Below the pieces are notes generated by a model. The model had not been told where the DNA came from and made no database searches. It saw only the letters and a list, made by a program, of their open reading frames with translations. From contig NZ_CP159837.1 in assembly GCF_040564635.1 (NCBI RefSeq), positions 6,435,001 to 6,499,000 on the forward strand: a stretch of DNA of 64,000 nucleotides. The letters run 5' to 3'. Positions 47,643 to 56,614 of the stretch are shown one piece after another. The first letter of the stretch is position 1, and the number at the start of each line of letters is the position of its first letter. The position numbers and the translations under genes are program-made. This stretch comes from Planktothricoides raciborskii GIHE-MW2 (lineage in GTDB: Bacteria > Cyanobacteriota > Cyanobacteriia > Cyanobacteriales > Laspinemataceae).

Positions 47643-49079
47643 ATGGCGATCGGTCTGTCAAGCATCTCTAATATCATCCCTCAAGCAGAAACAGAAAATC
47701 TCAGGGAAATTGATATCCTTGACAAGCAATTATATGACCACTTTAAAACTAAATTTTTAGTCCAATCCTCCCTGACTAGACTTTTAGTCAGCTTTCAGGC
47801 AAATAAAACCAAACCAATGTATCGGTGGTACAAGTATAAAGAGGCGTTTTCCGCTTCTTTGGTGGAGTTTTTATTCCAGAAATATGAGATTTTCCAAGGG
47901 AAGATTTTAGATCCTTTTGCAGGGAGCGGGACGGCTTTATTTGCTGCCGGGGATCTGGGTCTTGATGGTGATGGCATTGAATTATTGCCCATTGGTCAAA
48001 CCATAATTGAGACGAGAAAAATTTTTAATTCTGAATTTACCTCCGATGATATTGCCCGTTTAAAAGACTGGGTTAAATTGCCGTTATGGAAAAATTTTGA
48101 ACATGAAACAAGTCTGCCAGAATTTAGAATTACTCAGGGGGCTTATTCCCTAGAAACTAAAACAGCCATTGAGGAATATATAGCCCGGTGCGATCGCGAA
48201 AATCCCAGAGTAAAAGCAGTTTTAATGTTTGCTTTACTTTGTATCTTGGAATCCGTAAGTTATACCCGAAAAGATGGGCAATATCTGCGGTGGGATTATC
48301 GTTCTGGTCGGGGTTCGGGGAAAAAACCTTTTAACAAAGGTGAAATTTTAACCTTCGAGATTGCCATCAGTCAGAAAATCAATGAAATCATCAATGATTT
48401 AGAACCAAACATAGAGCAAATCGAGCTTTTTCCCACCCAAAAGCCGCAAGGTCTGATTAATTTGTACAAAGGATCTTGTTTGGAATTAATGCCCAGTTTA
48501 CCTGATGCCAGCTATGATGCTATTATGACCTCTCCCCCCTATTGTAATCGATATGATTACACTCGTACTTATGCCTTAGAACTGGCTTTATTGGGGGTTT
48601 CAGAACAGGGATTAATTGAGTTTCGTCAGCAAATGTTAAGTTGTACGGTTGAAAATCGTCCTAAAAATTTGTTAGCTATTAATTCAAACTGGGAATTGGC
48701 TGTAAATCTGGCAGATAGTCAATCTCTATTGCAAGCTATTTTAAAATATTTAGATAACCAAAAAATAGAAGGTTTATTAAATAACAAAAATATCCCCAGA
48801 ATGGTCAAAGGATATTTCTATGAAATGGCTTGTGTCATCCAAGAATGCTCTCGTGTCCTTAAACCAGGAGCGCTTTTATTTATGGTTAATGACAATGTGC
48901 GTTATGCTGGGGCAAGCATTTCCGTGGACATGATTCTTTCTGCCTTGGCTGAAAAAGTAGGCTTTATTGTAGAGAATATTCTGGTTTTACCCAGTGATAA
49001 AGGCAACAGTAGTCAACAGATGGGAAATCATGGCCGCGACCCTTTAAGAAAGTGTGTTTATGTATGGAAAAAGCAATAA
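47643..49079 (+). CDS. DNA amino-methyltransferase of an AvaI-like restriction-modification system
   Basis: A 478-residue protein. Motif I (AdoMet binding) is [20 protein letters not shown] near residue 82, and the catalytic motif IV is [14 protein letters not shown] near residue 295. TSPPY is typical of N4-cytosine methylases. The long gap between the two motifs should hold the target-recognition region. The endonuclease gene follows after 44 bp on the same strand. By analogy with its partner it should protect CYCGRG sites; the modified base is inferred. Confidence 0.9.
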   Translation: MAIGLSSISNIIPQAETENLREIDILDKQLYDHFKTKFLVQSSLTRLLVSFQANKTKPMYRWYKYKEAFSASLVEFLFQKYEIFQGKILDPFAGSGTALFAAGDLGLDGDGIELLPIGQTIIETRKIFNSEFTSDDIARLKDWVKLPLWKNFEHETSLPEFRITQGAYSLETKTAIEEYIARCDRENPRVKAVLMFALLCILESVSYTRKDGQYLRWDYRSGRGSGKKPFNKGEILTFEIAISQKINEIINDLEPNIEQIELFPTQKPQGLINLYKGSCLELMPSLPDASYDAIMTSPPYCNRYDYTRTYALELALLGVSEQGLIEFRQQMLSCTVENRPKNLLAINSNWELAVNLADSQSLLQAILKYLDNQKIEGLLNNKNIPRMVKGYFYEMACVIQECSRVLKPGALLFMVNDNVRYAGASISVDMILSALAEKVGFIVENILVLPSDKGNSSQQMGNHGRDPLRKCVYVWKKQ

Positions 49080-49123
49080 ATGAGATGAATTTAAATCAGA
49101 TTAATTTAAATTAATTTAAATCT

Positions 49124-50092
49124 ATGAGCGCTTATCTTAACCATCTGAAATCTAGTGACGATCTGGTGACAACTTATGAAGCCACCCGTGCCGGATTTGT
49201 AGCCCTTGCCCTGGAGAGAAATCGACAGGCTGCACCTTATATTGCCGAAGCAAAAGCACTTCAAGCAGCGGCAAGTCAAGCTGTCAGTGCGGCTGATTTG
49301 CTCAAGATTAAGGATATTGAGGTGGGATTGTTAACAGCGGCAGGACTATCTCAAAAATCTCTTAATTATTTGACTCCAGAAGATAAAATTGATGCAATCA
49401 ATGGGCTGATTCAGAATTTTCTTGAGCCAGCAGCGGCAAATTTTGTGGAGGAATTGGTGTTTAGATTTCTCCTGACTCGTGGTGACACCCTTGGTGGTTC
49501 AATGCGTAATATCGGTGGAGCATTAGCACAAAGAAAGTTAACCCGTGCTATCCTTTCGACTCTGAAAATTGCAGGTCGTCAATATTCTTGGCAAGATTCC
49601 AGGACTAAACAATGGATAGCCATGACCAATGATGATATAGAAATTGAGTTATCTTTACGCGGGATAAACTGGCAGAGTGAAGGAGAGAATCGCACCCTAA
49701 TTTATAATCTGAAGGTGCCATTAGTCAGGAGCAATGTGGATCTATGTTTATTTAATCTTCCCCCGACCGAACTGGTAGTGAATAAATCCAGTAAAATTCA
49801 GCCATCTGAAACTGCACCATCTATCATCGCTTTGGGTGAACTAAAAGGAGGCATAGATCCAGCCGGAGCAGATGAGCATTGGAAAACAGCACAAGCCGCA
49901 CTAAATCGGATTCGGGAAGCATTTTCTAAAGTTGGCTATTTTCCTAATACTTTCTTTGTCGGATCGGCAGTAGCAAAAAGGATGGCCGATGAAATTTGGC
50001 ATCAACTGGAGGAGGGGACGCTCACTAATGCGGCTAACCTGAATCAAGAGAATCAAGTTGCATCGATCGCTCGTTGGCTATGCAATTTATAA
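49124..50092 (+). CDS. AvaI/BsoBI-family type II restriction endonuclease
   Basis: A 322-residue protein, close to AvaI (315) and BsoBI (323) in length. It matches the family throughout as I recall it: STYEATR-like [36 protein letters not shown], and the catalytic core NVDLCLFN (Asp206) and [18 protein letters not shown] (Glu239, Lys241, His252). In BsoBI the Asp, Glu-x-Lys and a His are the active-site residues. The expected recognition sequence is CYCGRG. It follows its methylase and ends 2 bp before a direct repeat. No controller gene is visible. Confidence 0.95.
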   Translation: MSAYLNHLKSSDDLVTTYEATRAGFVALALERNRQAAPYIAEAKALQAAASQAVSAADLLKIKDIEVGLLTAAGLSQKSLNYLTPEDKIDAINGLIQNFLEPAAANFVEELVFRFLLTRGDTLGGSMRNIGGALAQRKLTRAILSTLKIAGRQYSWQDSRTKQWIAMTNDDIEIELSLRGINWQSEGENRTLIYNLKVPLVRSNVDLCLFNLPPTELVVNKSSKIQPSETAPSIIALGELKGGIDPAGADEHWKTAQAALNRIREAFSKVGYFPNTFFVGSAVAKRMADEIWHQLEEGTLTNAANLNQENQVASIARWLCNL

Positions 50093-50094
50093 CT

Positions 50095-50148
50095 GGGGGC
50101 AACCCCAGGAGAAACCGGGTTTCTGTGCAGAAACCCGGTTTCTGGCTT
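50095..50148. repeat. Direct repeat right of the restriction-modification genes
   Basis: It has the same 54-bp module as 47541-47594, beginning 2 bp after the endonuclease stop codon. The two copies enclose exactly the methylase and endonuclease genes. Confidence 0.95.
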
Positions 50149-50171
50149 GATTATGATGCGGCTAATTCTCA

Positions 50172-51470
50172 TCAATTTTGGCAAAAATTTCTGACATATT
50201 CTTGCATCACGGGAGATAGTTGAAATAAAAGCCGTTCGCGGTTAATTTTCCTGACTAAATAACGCTGTTGTAAAGATTGCAACCCATTCATTAAGTCCAT
50301 TGAAGATAAGTCTAAACGTTGCCTAAGTTCTTCTCTGGATAAAGCTTGGTCTTGACTCAAGGCTAAAATAAGTTGCTGTTCGCTGGGGGAAAGTCGGTTA
50401 AATAGCTGCTGCAAAGCAACCTGCATTTCTTTGGTGATGACCAAAGTATTCTCGTCTAAAAACTCAGCTACATGACCGGCAAAAATATTTTTAATTAAAA
50501 TCGCAATACTTTTTAAATCAGCGGGATTTCCTTGATATAAATTAAGCAGCGAAGTCCAGCTATCTTCATCTTGTAATCCTGTATGGTTGAGGATTTCTAC
50601 CCCATCTAATCTTGATAACTCTAGGCATTTAATGGGATATAACTCTTCGTCTAAGCATTCCATTTCCGCAGATTTTTCTTGACTGATTAAAATTAAATGA
50701 CTTTGATGGTCACGTCCGGCGATCGCTTTAAAAAAGTTTTGATAATCTTGATATTCTGGTTGATATTGTCCGGCAAATTAACCAGGGATAAATAGATTTT
50801 GCACATCATTCATCCAGGATGATTAAACACCGTTTTTCCGCGAACAGGGCAAATAATTGTTTGAGGCGATCGCTCATAGTTTATTTTGGTTCTTGATGAC
50901 AAACTTGCAATAAATCATTGACCAAGACATCCAAAGATTCGGGAAATTTTAAGTTTCGCCAAATGATGATTTCAAATCGATCTAAGGTGCGATTCCGCGA
51001 AGCGGATCCGGAAAGGGAATCGACCAATCTTTTCACCAGAGTAGTTTTGCCAATTCCCGATAATCCTAATACGGCGATTAAACGAGTATTTTGATTAATT
51101 AACCAGTCGGATAGGGTTTAGAGTTCCGTATCTCTGCGATAAAAATGAATAATTTTCGGGGCTAAGGTTAAATCGATTTTTTGGGATTTATCTTCATTTT
51201 TTGGTTCTTGTTCTTGAGATGGATAAGGATATGAACAAAATTTAAAATTATGGCTGCTTTGTATATTAATAAATTGTGATGATTTTAATTCTAACCTTTC
51301 AAAAGTTGATCGAAAATTATTTTTTTTAACATCCTCACCCAATGCTTCTGATAAGATTTGCCATAGTTTATAACCCACATCTCTAACATAGCGCTCACTC
51401 AAGTGAGATATACGGGCAATTTCCTCATAAGTTGTACTTTCCTAAACTCCCTTAATCACTGTTTATCCAC
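50172..51470 (-). pseudogene. NB-ARC (STAND) NTPase gene, decayed
   Basis: Family pieces appear in order on the minus strand: TYEEIARISHLSERYVRDVGYKLWQ (the vMAP-like N-terminal helical domain seen in cyanobacterial NB-ARC proteins); a stop after RRDTEL; TLSDWLINQNTRLIAVLGLSGIGKTTLVKRL (P-loop); FEIIIWRNLKFPESLDVLV; a stop; CLIILDE (Walker B); further frame breaks; then an intact tail LELSRLDGVEILNHTGL...YQGNPADLKSIAILI...FNRLSPSEQQLILALS (winged-helix region), to TAA 50172. There are at least three disabling changes. Intact relatives are signalling NTPases often linked to conflict or cell-death functions. Confidence 0.85.
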
Positions 51471-51559
51471 GGTTGCTAAATCTCCTAAAAAAAGTGGAGA
51501 GCAGCACCTCCGACTCCAATCGGTAGCGGTTGCCTTCAACTTTCCACGGTGATTATACT

Positions 51560-51910
51560 TTATTTCTTAGGATAGATTTCATCCATCAATGATTGCCAGA
51601 TAAGTTCTGTCATCCGCGCCGCTGTCCGCTGAATCGCTAGTTTCTTCCATTTTTTCTGAGTGTCTTCTTCTTCTTTTGGTAAGTAACTTTCTACAGAAAT
51701 AGACCGCTCGATCGCTGCTTTCATGTCAGCCAATATTTGATAATCTATTATCTCCTTGAATGGCTTGTCTAAGGCTGCTTTGGCTTTTTTGATTGCTTGT
51801 TTTCGTTCGCGTTCGGCGATCGCACGTGGATCGGTATTCCACCGATGTACCAGGCTTTTGTAGTAGGAAAGCACCAAGTCTTGCTGCTTTGTCGTGCAGT
51901 AAGGAGTCAT
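51560..51910 (-). CDS. Hypothetical protein whose ATG is supplied by the IS end
   Basis: An open frame of 116 residues, rich in Lys, Glu and Arg (AIAERERKQAIKKAKAALDKPFKEI...), probably helical. Its first codons ATG ACT CCT lie across the left end of the ISAzo13 element (51903-51910) and the 3-bp target duplication, so the original start was elsewhere or upstream. Joined across the IS the frame would meet TAG, so it may be the remnant of a longer gene. I do not recognise it. Confidence 0.4.
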   Translation of the reverse strand: MTPYCTTKQQDLVLSYYKSLVHRWNTDPRAIAERERKQAIKKAKAALDKPFKEIIDYQILADMKAAIERSISVESYLPKEEEDTQKKWKKLAIQRTAARMTELIWQSLMDEIYPKK

Positions 51911-53244
51911 GTAAAAATAAGTTGGTCAATTATGCCTCGACTCGGGGCTTAATGATATAGTTCCATTCACCCCGAAAAGAGTGGAGCGAAATCACAATAG
52001 AATTAAACTCTTGGTCGGTCACTTTGATTCCTGTTTCGTAGCGACTTTCATCTAAGTTGGCTTGCACTTCTAATCCTTCCAAGGTCGTTGTATTTTTAAT
52101 TAAATTAATCAGGACTTGCAAGCTTGTTATTGGTCTGCCCCGCCAATTTTGAGTCAGATGACAGAATCAGCGATGCTCAATTTTATTCCATTTACTGGTT
52201 CCCGGAGGAAAATTACAGACTTGAATCGGTTTCTGAATTTCGTCGGCCAACTCTTGGAGTTTTAACTTCCAGAGTCTCGACCGATAGCTATTACTTCCTC
52301 CACAATCTGCTGTAATCATTATCTTTTGACTATGGGGATAACAATCTTTTCCCATTGACTGCCACCAATGACGAATTGATTCCACCGCAAATTCCGCTGT
52401 ATCATGGTCAATTCCCACATTGACCCATCCTTTATTCTGGGTTAAATCATAAATCCCATAAGGAATAGCTTTACCCAAATTTGGGTCTACAAAGTCATGC
52501 CTTCGGACTTCAATAGGCGGCGCCTTAAGCGTCCACTCTTTTCCTTCGTTTTTAAAGTCTCCAATTAATTCTTTTTTCTTGGTATCAACAGAGATTACGG
52601 GTTCGTTGGCGGCTTGAAAACTTTTGACTTCTGAATAAATATGTAAAAATTGCTCATCTCTATCTTGACAAGATGAGCCATCCCGAGTTTTCCGATTTGA
52701 TTGTAAGCTATAGCCTAGATGTTCTAGTAAATTATAAACGCTTTTTGGACTGATTCTATGTCCCCCACCATTTAGCTCTTTGGCCAGTTTGGCTACACTG
52801 TTACAAGTCCATTTTAGCGGAGACTCCGGGTCTCCCAATGTCATAGGTTCTATCAAGGATTCCAAATCTGATAGCAGCATTCCATCTTTTTCTTCTAGTA
52901 ATTTACGTCCACCCCCCTGACGACGGATCCGAGGAAGCTCTTTTTCTGATGGAGTGCCCGAAGATTCAGACAGTTCGCGGATTCCGGAATTTATTGTCGT
53001 CCGGGATAGTCCAGTTGCCTTGGCAGTAAGTGTTACACCTCCCCATCCCAAAGACAAGGCTTCACAAGCTGCCCAAATCCTTCGTGTTTTTTCATTCAAA
53101 TAAGGTGATAATGACTAATATTTATCTTTAATGCTTTAATGCTTTTGAGGGTTTCGTTATCCACAATCATCAGGCTCGCGGTAGCGCTACTTCTTGATTA
53201 TCCCACTTCCGGTCTAATTGGTCAACTTATTTTTACACGACTCC
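51903..53244 (-). mobile_element. ISAzo13-family insertion sequence, complete ends
   Basis: Terminal inverted repeats: GGAGTCATGTAAAAATAAGT at 51903 and its partner ACTTATTTTTACACGACTCC ending at 53244 (a ~30-bp imperfect match). TAA directly flanks both ends (51900-51902, 53245-53247), a 3-bp target duplication. It contains one transposase gene, now with a nonsense codon. The element is 1342 bp. Confidence 0.9.
51930..53099 (-). pseudogene. ISAzo13 transposase with a single in-frame TGA
   Basis: 389 codons. The N-terminal helix-turn-helix (GVTLTAKATGLSRTTINSGIREL) is followed by the DDE core: VISVDTKKKELIGDFKN (first Asp), HDTAEFAVESIRHWWQ, ITADCGGSN (second Asp) and PPGTSKWNKIEHR (catalytic Glu). 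The stop TGA at 52169-52167 follows EHR. The same frame continues FCHLTQNWRGRPITSLQ...TGIKVTDQEF...GEWNYIIKP to TAA at 51930, the normal C-terminus. Only one base change separates it from an intact gene. The catalytic Asp-Asp-Glu residues precede the stop, but the truncated form lacks ~80 residues. Confidence 0.93.
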
Positions 53245-53247
53245 TAA

Positions 53248-53700
53248 CGCTATGGAAACACGCGGATGTCGAAATTAAATGACACACCTTAGTCAACCCT
53301 GACAAATCCCCTTATGACGGAGATTGGGTTTATTGGAGTACCAGGCGAGGACAAGACATTGAACCCCCTACAAGAGTGGCAAAACTGTTGAAAAAACAGA
53401 AGGGCAAATGCCCATATTGCGGGCAATACTTCACAAGCAGCGACCCGTGAGAAGTAGACCACATCATACCTAGAAGCTTAGGTGGAAAGGATGAATACAA
53501 AAACCTGCAATTGCTTCACGCTCATTGTCACGACTTAAAGTCAAGATATGACGGAAGCGCCCAAGGGCGGAGGAAGAACTACCACTCTGGTAGACGTACC
53601 TGTGTAAAAGGTCAATTTAGGTAGGAGCCTAGTGCCGTGAAAGTGGCACGCTGGGTTCTGAATGGGAGGTGGGGAGAACGATTTCCCCATCGACCCCTAA
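53248..53700 (+). mobile_element. Group II intron 3' remnant (maturase HNH domain plus domains V and VI)
   Basis: The end of an intron-encoded protein can be read: SPYDGDWVYWSTRRG, VAKLLKKQKGKCPYCGQYF, an in-frame TGA, EVDHIIPRSLGGKDEYKNLQLLHAHCHDLKSRYD (HNH motif with Cys and His ligands), ending near 53620. Directly after it, 53625-53660 folds as domain V: GAGCC pairs with GGTTC, and GTGCC with GGCAC around GTGAAAGT. A second hairpin (GGTGGGGAGAACGATTTCCCCATC) fits domain VI. The 5' part of the intron and the reverse transcriptase are missing, cut at the IS element. Confidence 0.88.
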
Positions 53701-53754
53701 TAAATATGAAGTTATCCTGTTAATTGTTGATATTGAAAAATAAGAAGTCAGAAA

Positions 53755-54093
53755 ATGGACAAATTAACCGATTATCAAAATTTTCTTAAAAAAATCTTAA
53801 ATGAGTATGAAATAATCTCAGCACAAGTCCCCGATCCTGATATAGATGAGGTCTTAATGTTTGACGATCAAATGAGTGAATATTTTTGGTTTAATATTGG
53901 CTGGAAAAATAAGCGACGAGTTAAGGCAATTTTTGTTTATGTTCGCCTTAAAAATGAGAAAATTTACATTGAGGAAGATTGGACAGAGGAGGGAATTAGT
54001 GAGTTGTTAAGGGAGGGAGTGCCGTCCAAGGATATTGTGTTAGCGTTCCATGATCCTGAGAGTCGGAAGTTTACGGATTTTGCGATTGCTTGA
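53755..54093 (+). CDS. xisI: XisI-like protein (fdxN-element excision controlling factor)
   Basis: A 112-residue protein. MDKLTDYQNFLKKILNEYE, FDDQMSEYFWFNIGWKNKRRVKAIFVYVRLKNEKIYIEEDWTEEGI and LLREGVPSKDIVLAFHDPE are the whole XisI pattern. XisI and XisH, originally linked to excision of the fdxN element in heterocystous cyanobacteria, form a common pair whose biochemical role is not clear. XisH, normally just upstream, is absent here; the group II intron end occupies that position. It is therefore an orphan copy, probably vestigial. Confidence 0.93.
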   Translation: MDKLTDYQNFLKKILNEYEIISAQVPDPDIDEVLMFDDQMSEYFWFNIGWKNKRRVKAIFVYVRLKNEKIYIEEDWTEEGISELLREGVPSKDIVLAFHDPESRKFTDFAIA

Positions 54094-54253
54094 GTCAGGT
54101 TGGTAAGGCGATCGCTATAGTTGTTTTATCTGGATCGATCGCCAATAAACCGGGTTTCTCTGGTGGGCCGATCGCATGACTTTGGCCTGCCAAAAAGAAA
54201 CCCGGTTTCTAGGAAGTTTTGGGAAATAACTTATTTAGAGTTATTTATTAGAC

Positions 54254-56239
54254 TTATTTAGTGGCGCGATCGGTTAAAGTGGTGAGCACTTGGTTAGAAC
54301 GCTGGACAAAGGCTTTCATCCCATCAGCATCAAAGCCTTTTTGGGCCATTAAAGCCAGGTCATAAACGTGCTGACAAATCATATTTGCCAGTTCCCCAGA
54401 GGGAGAAGTGCCATCAGGCCCAATAATGGTGCCACTGCTGAGTTGAGCCAGATTTTTGATTAAGGGGTGGGCAGTATTTACTAATAAAATATGTTCTTCG
54501 GGGAATTTGGCGACTTCTTGGGACATGAGGGCACTCATATCTTGAATTCGGCGCATGAATTCCGGTAAGAGTACCATTGCCGGAGGACTGCCTTGGGGGT
54601 CGGAGGATTTGAGGGCTTCGGTACGAATATTTACCTTGGGTTTGTTCAGCGCTTTTTCAAAGATTTCTTTGATTTGTTCGCTGCGGGTTTTGTTGGTGGT
54701 GGGGTCAACAATTTCTTTTTCTTGGTCTTTGTCCAAGAGTTTGTCGTCAATTTCCGAGTCTACCCGTGAGAATTTAACATCGGTGTGTTCCCGTTCTAGG
54801 AAGGAAATAAAGTGGGTGTCGATGAAGGAGTCCATAATTAGGACTTCTAAGCCTTGACTCTTATGGAGTTGAATGTAGGTGGCTTGTTGGGCTTCATCGG
54901 TGGCATAGAACACCCGGTTTTCATGGCGTTCTTTGTTGCGGTCTAGGTAGTCTTGGAGAGTGGTGTAAGAGCCCCATTGAGTCCCCCCTTTGCTATTTTT
55001 TGGGGTGACATCTTGCCAAACGTCTCCCGCTTCGGACTGGACTTCCACTGCTGGGGTTTCCGGTTCGGCTTTACTCAGGTCAGCGGTGGTGCGGAAGATG
55101 ACGATATCGTTGACTTGTTTTTTGAATTTGTCGTCGTTGAGGCAGCCAAATTTGACGAAGGTGCCAATGTCTTGCCAGCAACGAACATATTCGTTCCAGT
55201 CTTGTTTGTAGAATTCGTTGAGGCGATCGCCTACTTTTTTGGCGACAAAATCGGCAATCTTGCGGACGGTGCGATCAACTTGTAAGGCGCTACGGGAAAC
55301 GTTCAGAGGAATATCCGGGCTGTCAATCACCCCGCGCATAGGCAGCAAGAATTTGGGAATAATTTCCTCAACGTGCTCGCTGACAAAGACGTGATTGCAG
55401 TAGAGTTTAATTTCCCCTTTGGTGACATCCACATCAGGGCGCAGTTTGGGGAAATAGAGAATGCCGTTAATGTCAAACGGATAGTCAGTTTTGAGATGTA
55501 CCCACAGCAGAGGTTCATCTTGGAACGGATAAAGATAACGATAGAATTCCAGATAGTCTTCTTTGGTCAGGTTGTTGGGAGACTCTCGCCAAGGGGACTT
55601 TTGTTTGTTGATCGCTTCCCCGTCGAGTTTGATGGGTACGGGCATAAAGTCACAGTAGGTTTTCACCAACTGTTTGATTCGAGAAGCTTCAGTGTATTCT
55701 TTTTCTTCGTCGAGCAGGTGTAGGGTGATGGTGGTGCCGCGAGTGGTGCGGGTGGAATCTTCCAAGGTGAAGGAGGGAGAACCGTCACAAGACCAGTGAA
55801 CCGCTTGGGCGCCTTCTTGATAAGACAGGGTATCGATTTCTACTTTGCTAGAAACCATGAAGGATGAGTAAAAACCCAGCCCGAAGTGACCGATGATTTG
55901 TTCTCCGGCAGATTTGTATTTTTCTAGAAATTCCTCGGCGCTGGAGAAGGCGACTTGGTTAATGTATTTTTTCACCTCGTCAGCGGTCATGCCAATGCCG
56001 TTGTCGGAAATGGAGAGGGTGTTTTTGCTGCTGTCGAGTTCGATGGTGATTTCCGGTTCGCCTACGTCCCCCTTGAATTCGTCGCTGAAGGACACCATTT
56101 TCATTTTGGTGATGGCGTCTACGGCGTTGGACATCAGTTCCCGAAAGAAGACTTCGTGACCAGAGTAGAGGGACTTCTTGATGATCGGGAAGATGTTCTC
56201 GGTATGGATCGTAATGTTGCCCTGTTCGAGTACGGCCAT
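54254..56239 (-). CDS. htpG: Molecular chaperone HtpG (Hsp90)
   Basis: A 661-residue protein. N-terminal GHKL ATPase: FFRELMSNAVDAITKM, SISDNGIGMTADEVKKYI, GHFGLGFYSSFMVS and TTITLHLL. The middle domain holds VPIKLDGEAINKQKSPWRESP and the catalytic-loop Arg region MRGVIDSPDIPLNVSRSALQVD. The C-terminal dimerisation domain has LMSQE...HILLVNTAHPLI. It is an ATP-dependent chaperone needed for heat and oxidative stress survival and phycobilisome assembly in cyanobacteria. The start is ATG 56239. A GAAACCGGGTTTC pair follows its end. No CIRCE-like inverted repeat was seen upstream. Confidence 0.97.
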   Translation of the reverse strand: MAVLEQGNITIHTENIFPIIKKSLYSGHEVFFRELMSNAVDAITKMKMVSFSDEFKGDVGEPEITIELDSSKNTLSISDNGIGMTADEVKKYINQVAFSSAEEFLEKYKSAGEQIIGHFGLGFYSSFMVSSKVEIDTLSYQEGAQAVHWSCDGSPSFTLEDSTRTTRGTTITLHLLDEEKEYTEASRIKQLVKTYCDFMPVPIKLDGEAINKQKSPWRESPNNLTKEDYLEFYRYLYPFQDEPLLWVHLKTDYPFDINGILYFPKLRPDVDVTKGEIKLYCNHVFVSEHVEEIIPKFLLPMRGVIDSPDIPLNVSRSALQVDRTVRKIADFVAKKVGDRLNEFYKQDWNEYVRCWQDIGTFVKFGCLNDDKFKKQVNDIVIFRTTADLSKAEPETPAVEVQSEAGDVWQDVTPKNSKGGTQWGSYTTLQDYLDRNKERHENRVFYATDEAQQATYIQLHKSQGLEVLIMDSFIDTHFISFLEREHTDVKFSRVDSEIDDKLLDKDQEKEIVDPTTNKTRSEQIKEIFEKALNKPKVNIRTEALKSSDPQGSPPAMVLLPEFMRRIQDMSALMSQEVAKFPEEHILLVNTAHPLIKNLAQLSSGTIIGPDGTSPSGELANMICQHVYDLALMAQKGFDADGMKAFVQRSNQVLTTLTDRATK

Positions 56240-56614
56240 AGTTATCTCTCGCTGATTGATCTGTTATGTTATTGTAGGGTGCGTTAGCAAAGCGTAACGC
56301 ACCGTTAATTGATTGTGGGCGATCTCTACCCTAGGATGGATCGCGGATAGCCCCCCGCTAGGGATGCGGATTTCCCTACACGCGACGATTAGATTTCGGG
56401 GCGATCGGGCCAATTACTATGGCGATCGCGCTTAAGTCCCTTCTCCAGAACTGCGAGAATCTCGGAAAACTTACTGCCCGCCGCCCGCCATTTACGCCTT
56501 GCATCCCATGACTCTTACACCCCATGACTAGAGAAACCGATCAAAAAAATCGTGAAATCGTTAATCGGACTCGGCAAGTGATGTCATTGCCCAATATTCA
56601 GCTATGAGGTCATC
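56240..56614. other. Divergent promoter region between htpG and the MBOAT gene
   Basis: 375 bp. It includes a GTAGGGTGCGTTAGC...AACGCACC hairpin (56274-56303), typical of cyanobacterial intergenic repeats, and HIP1 half sites. No heat-shock operator of the CIRCE type (TTAGCACTC-N9-GAGTGCTAA) is visible. Confidence 0.5.

Noticed and set aside
53248-53700. Group II intron maturase as a source of the reverse transcriptase for the DGR-like region
   Set aside because: Only the HNH end of the maturase remains, with a stop codon; it is a different reverse transcriptase class and has no template repeat beside it.
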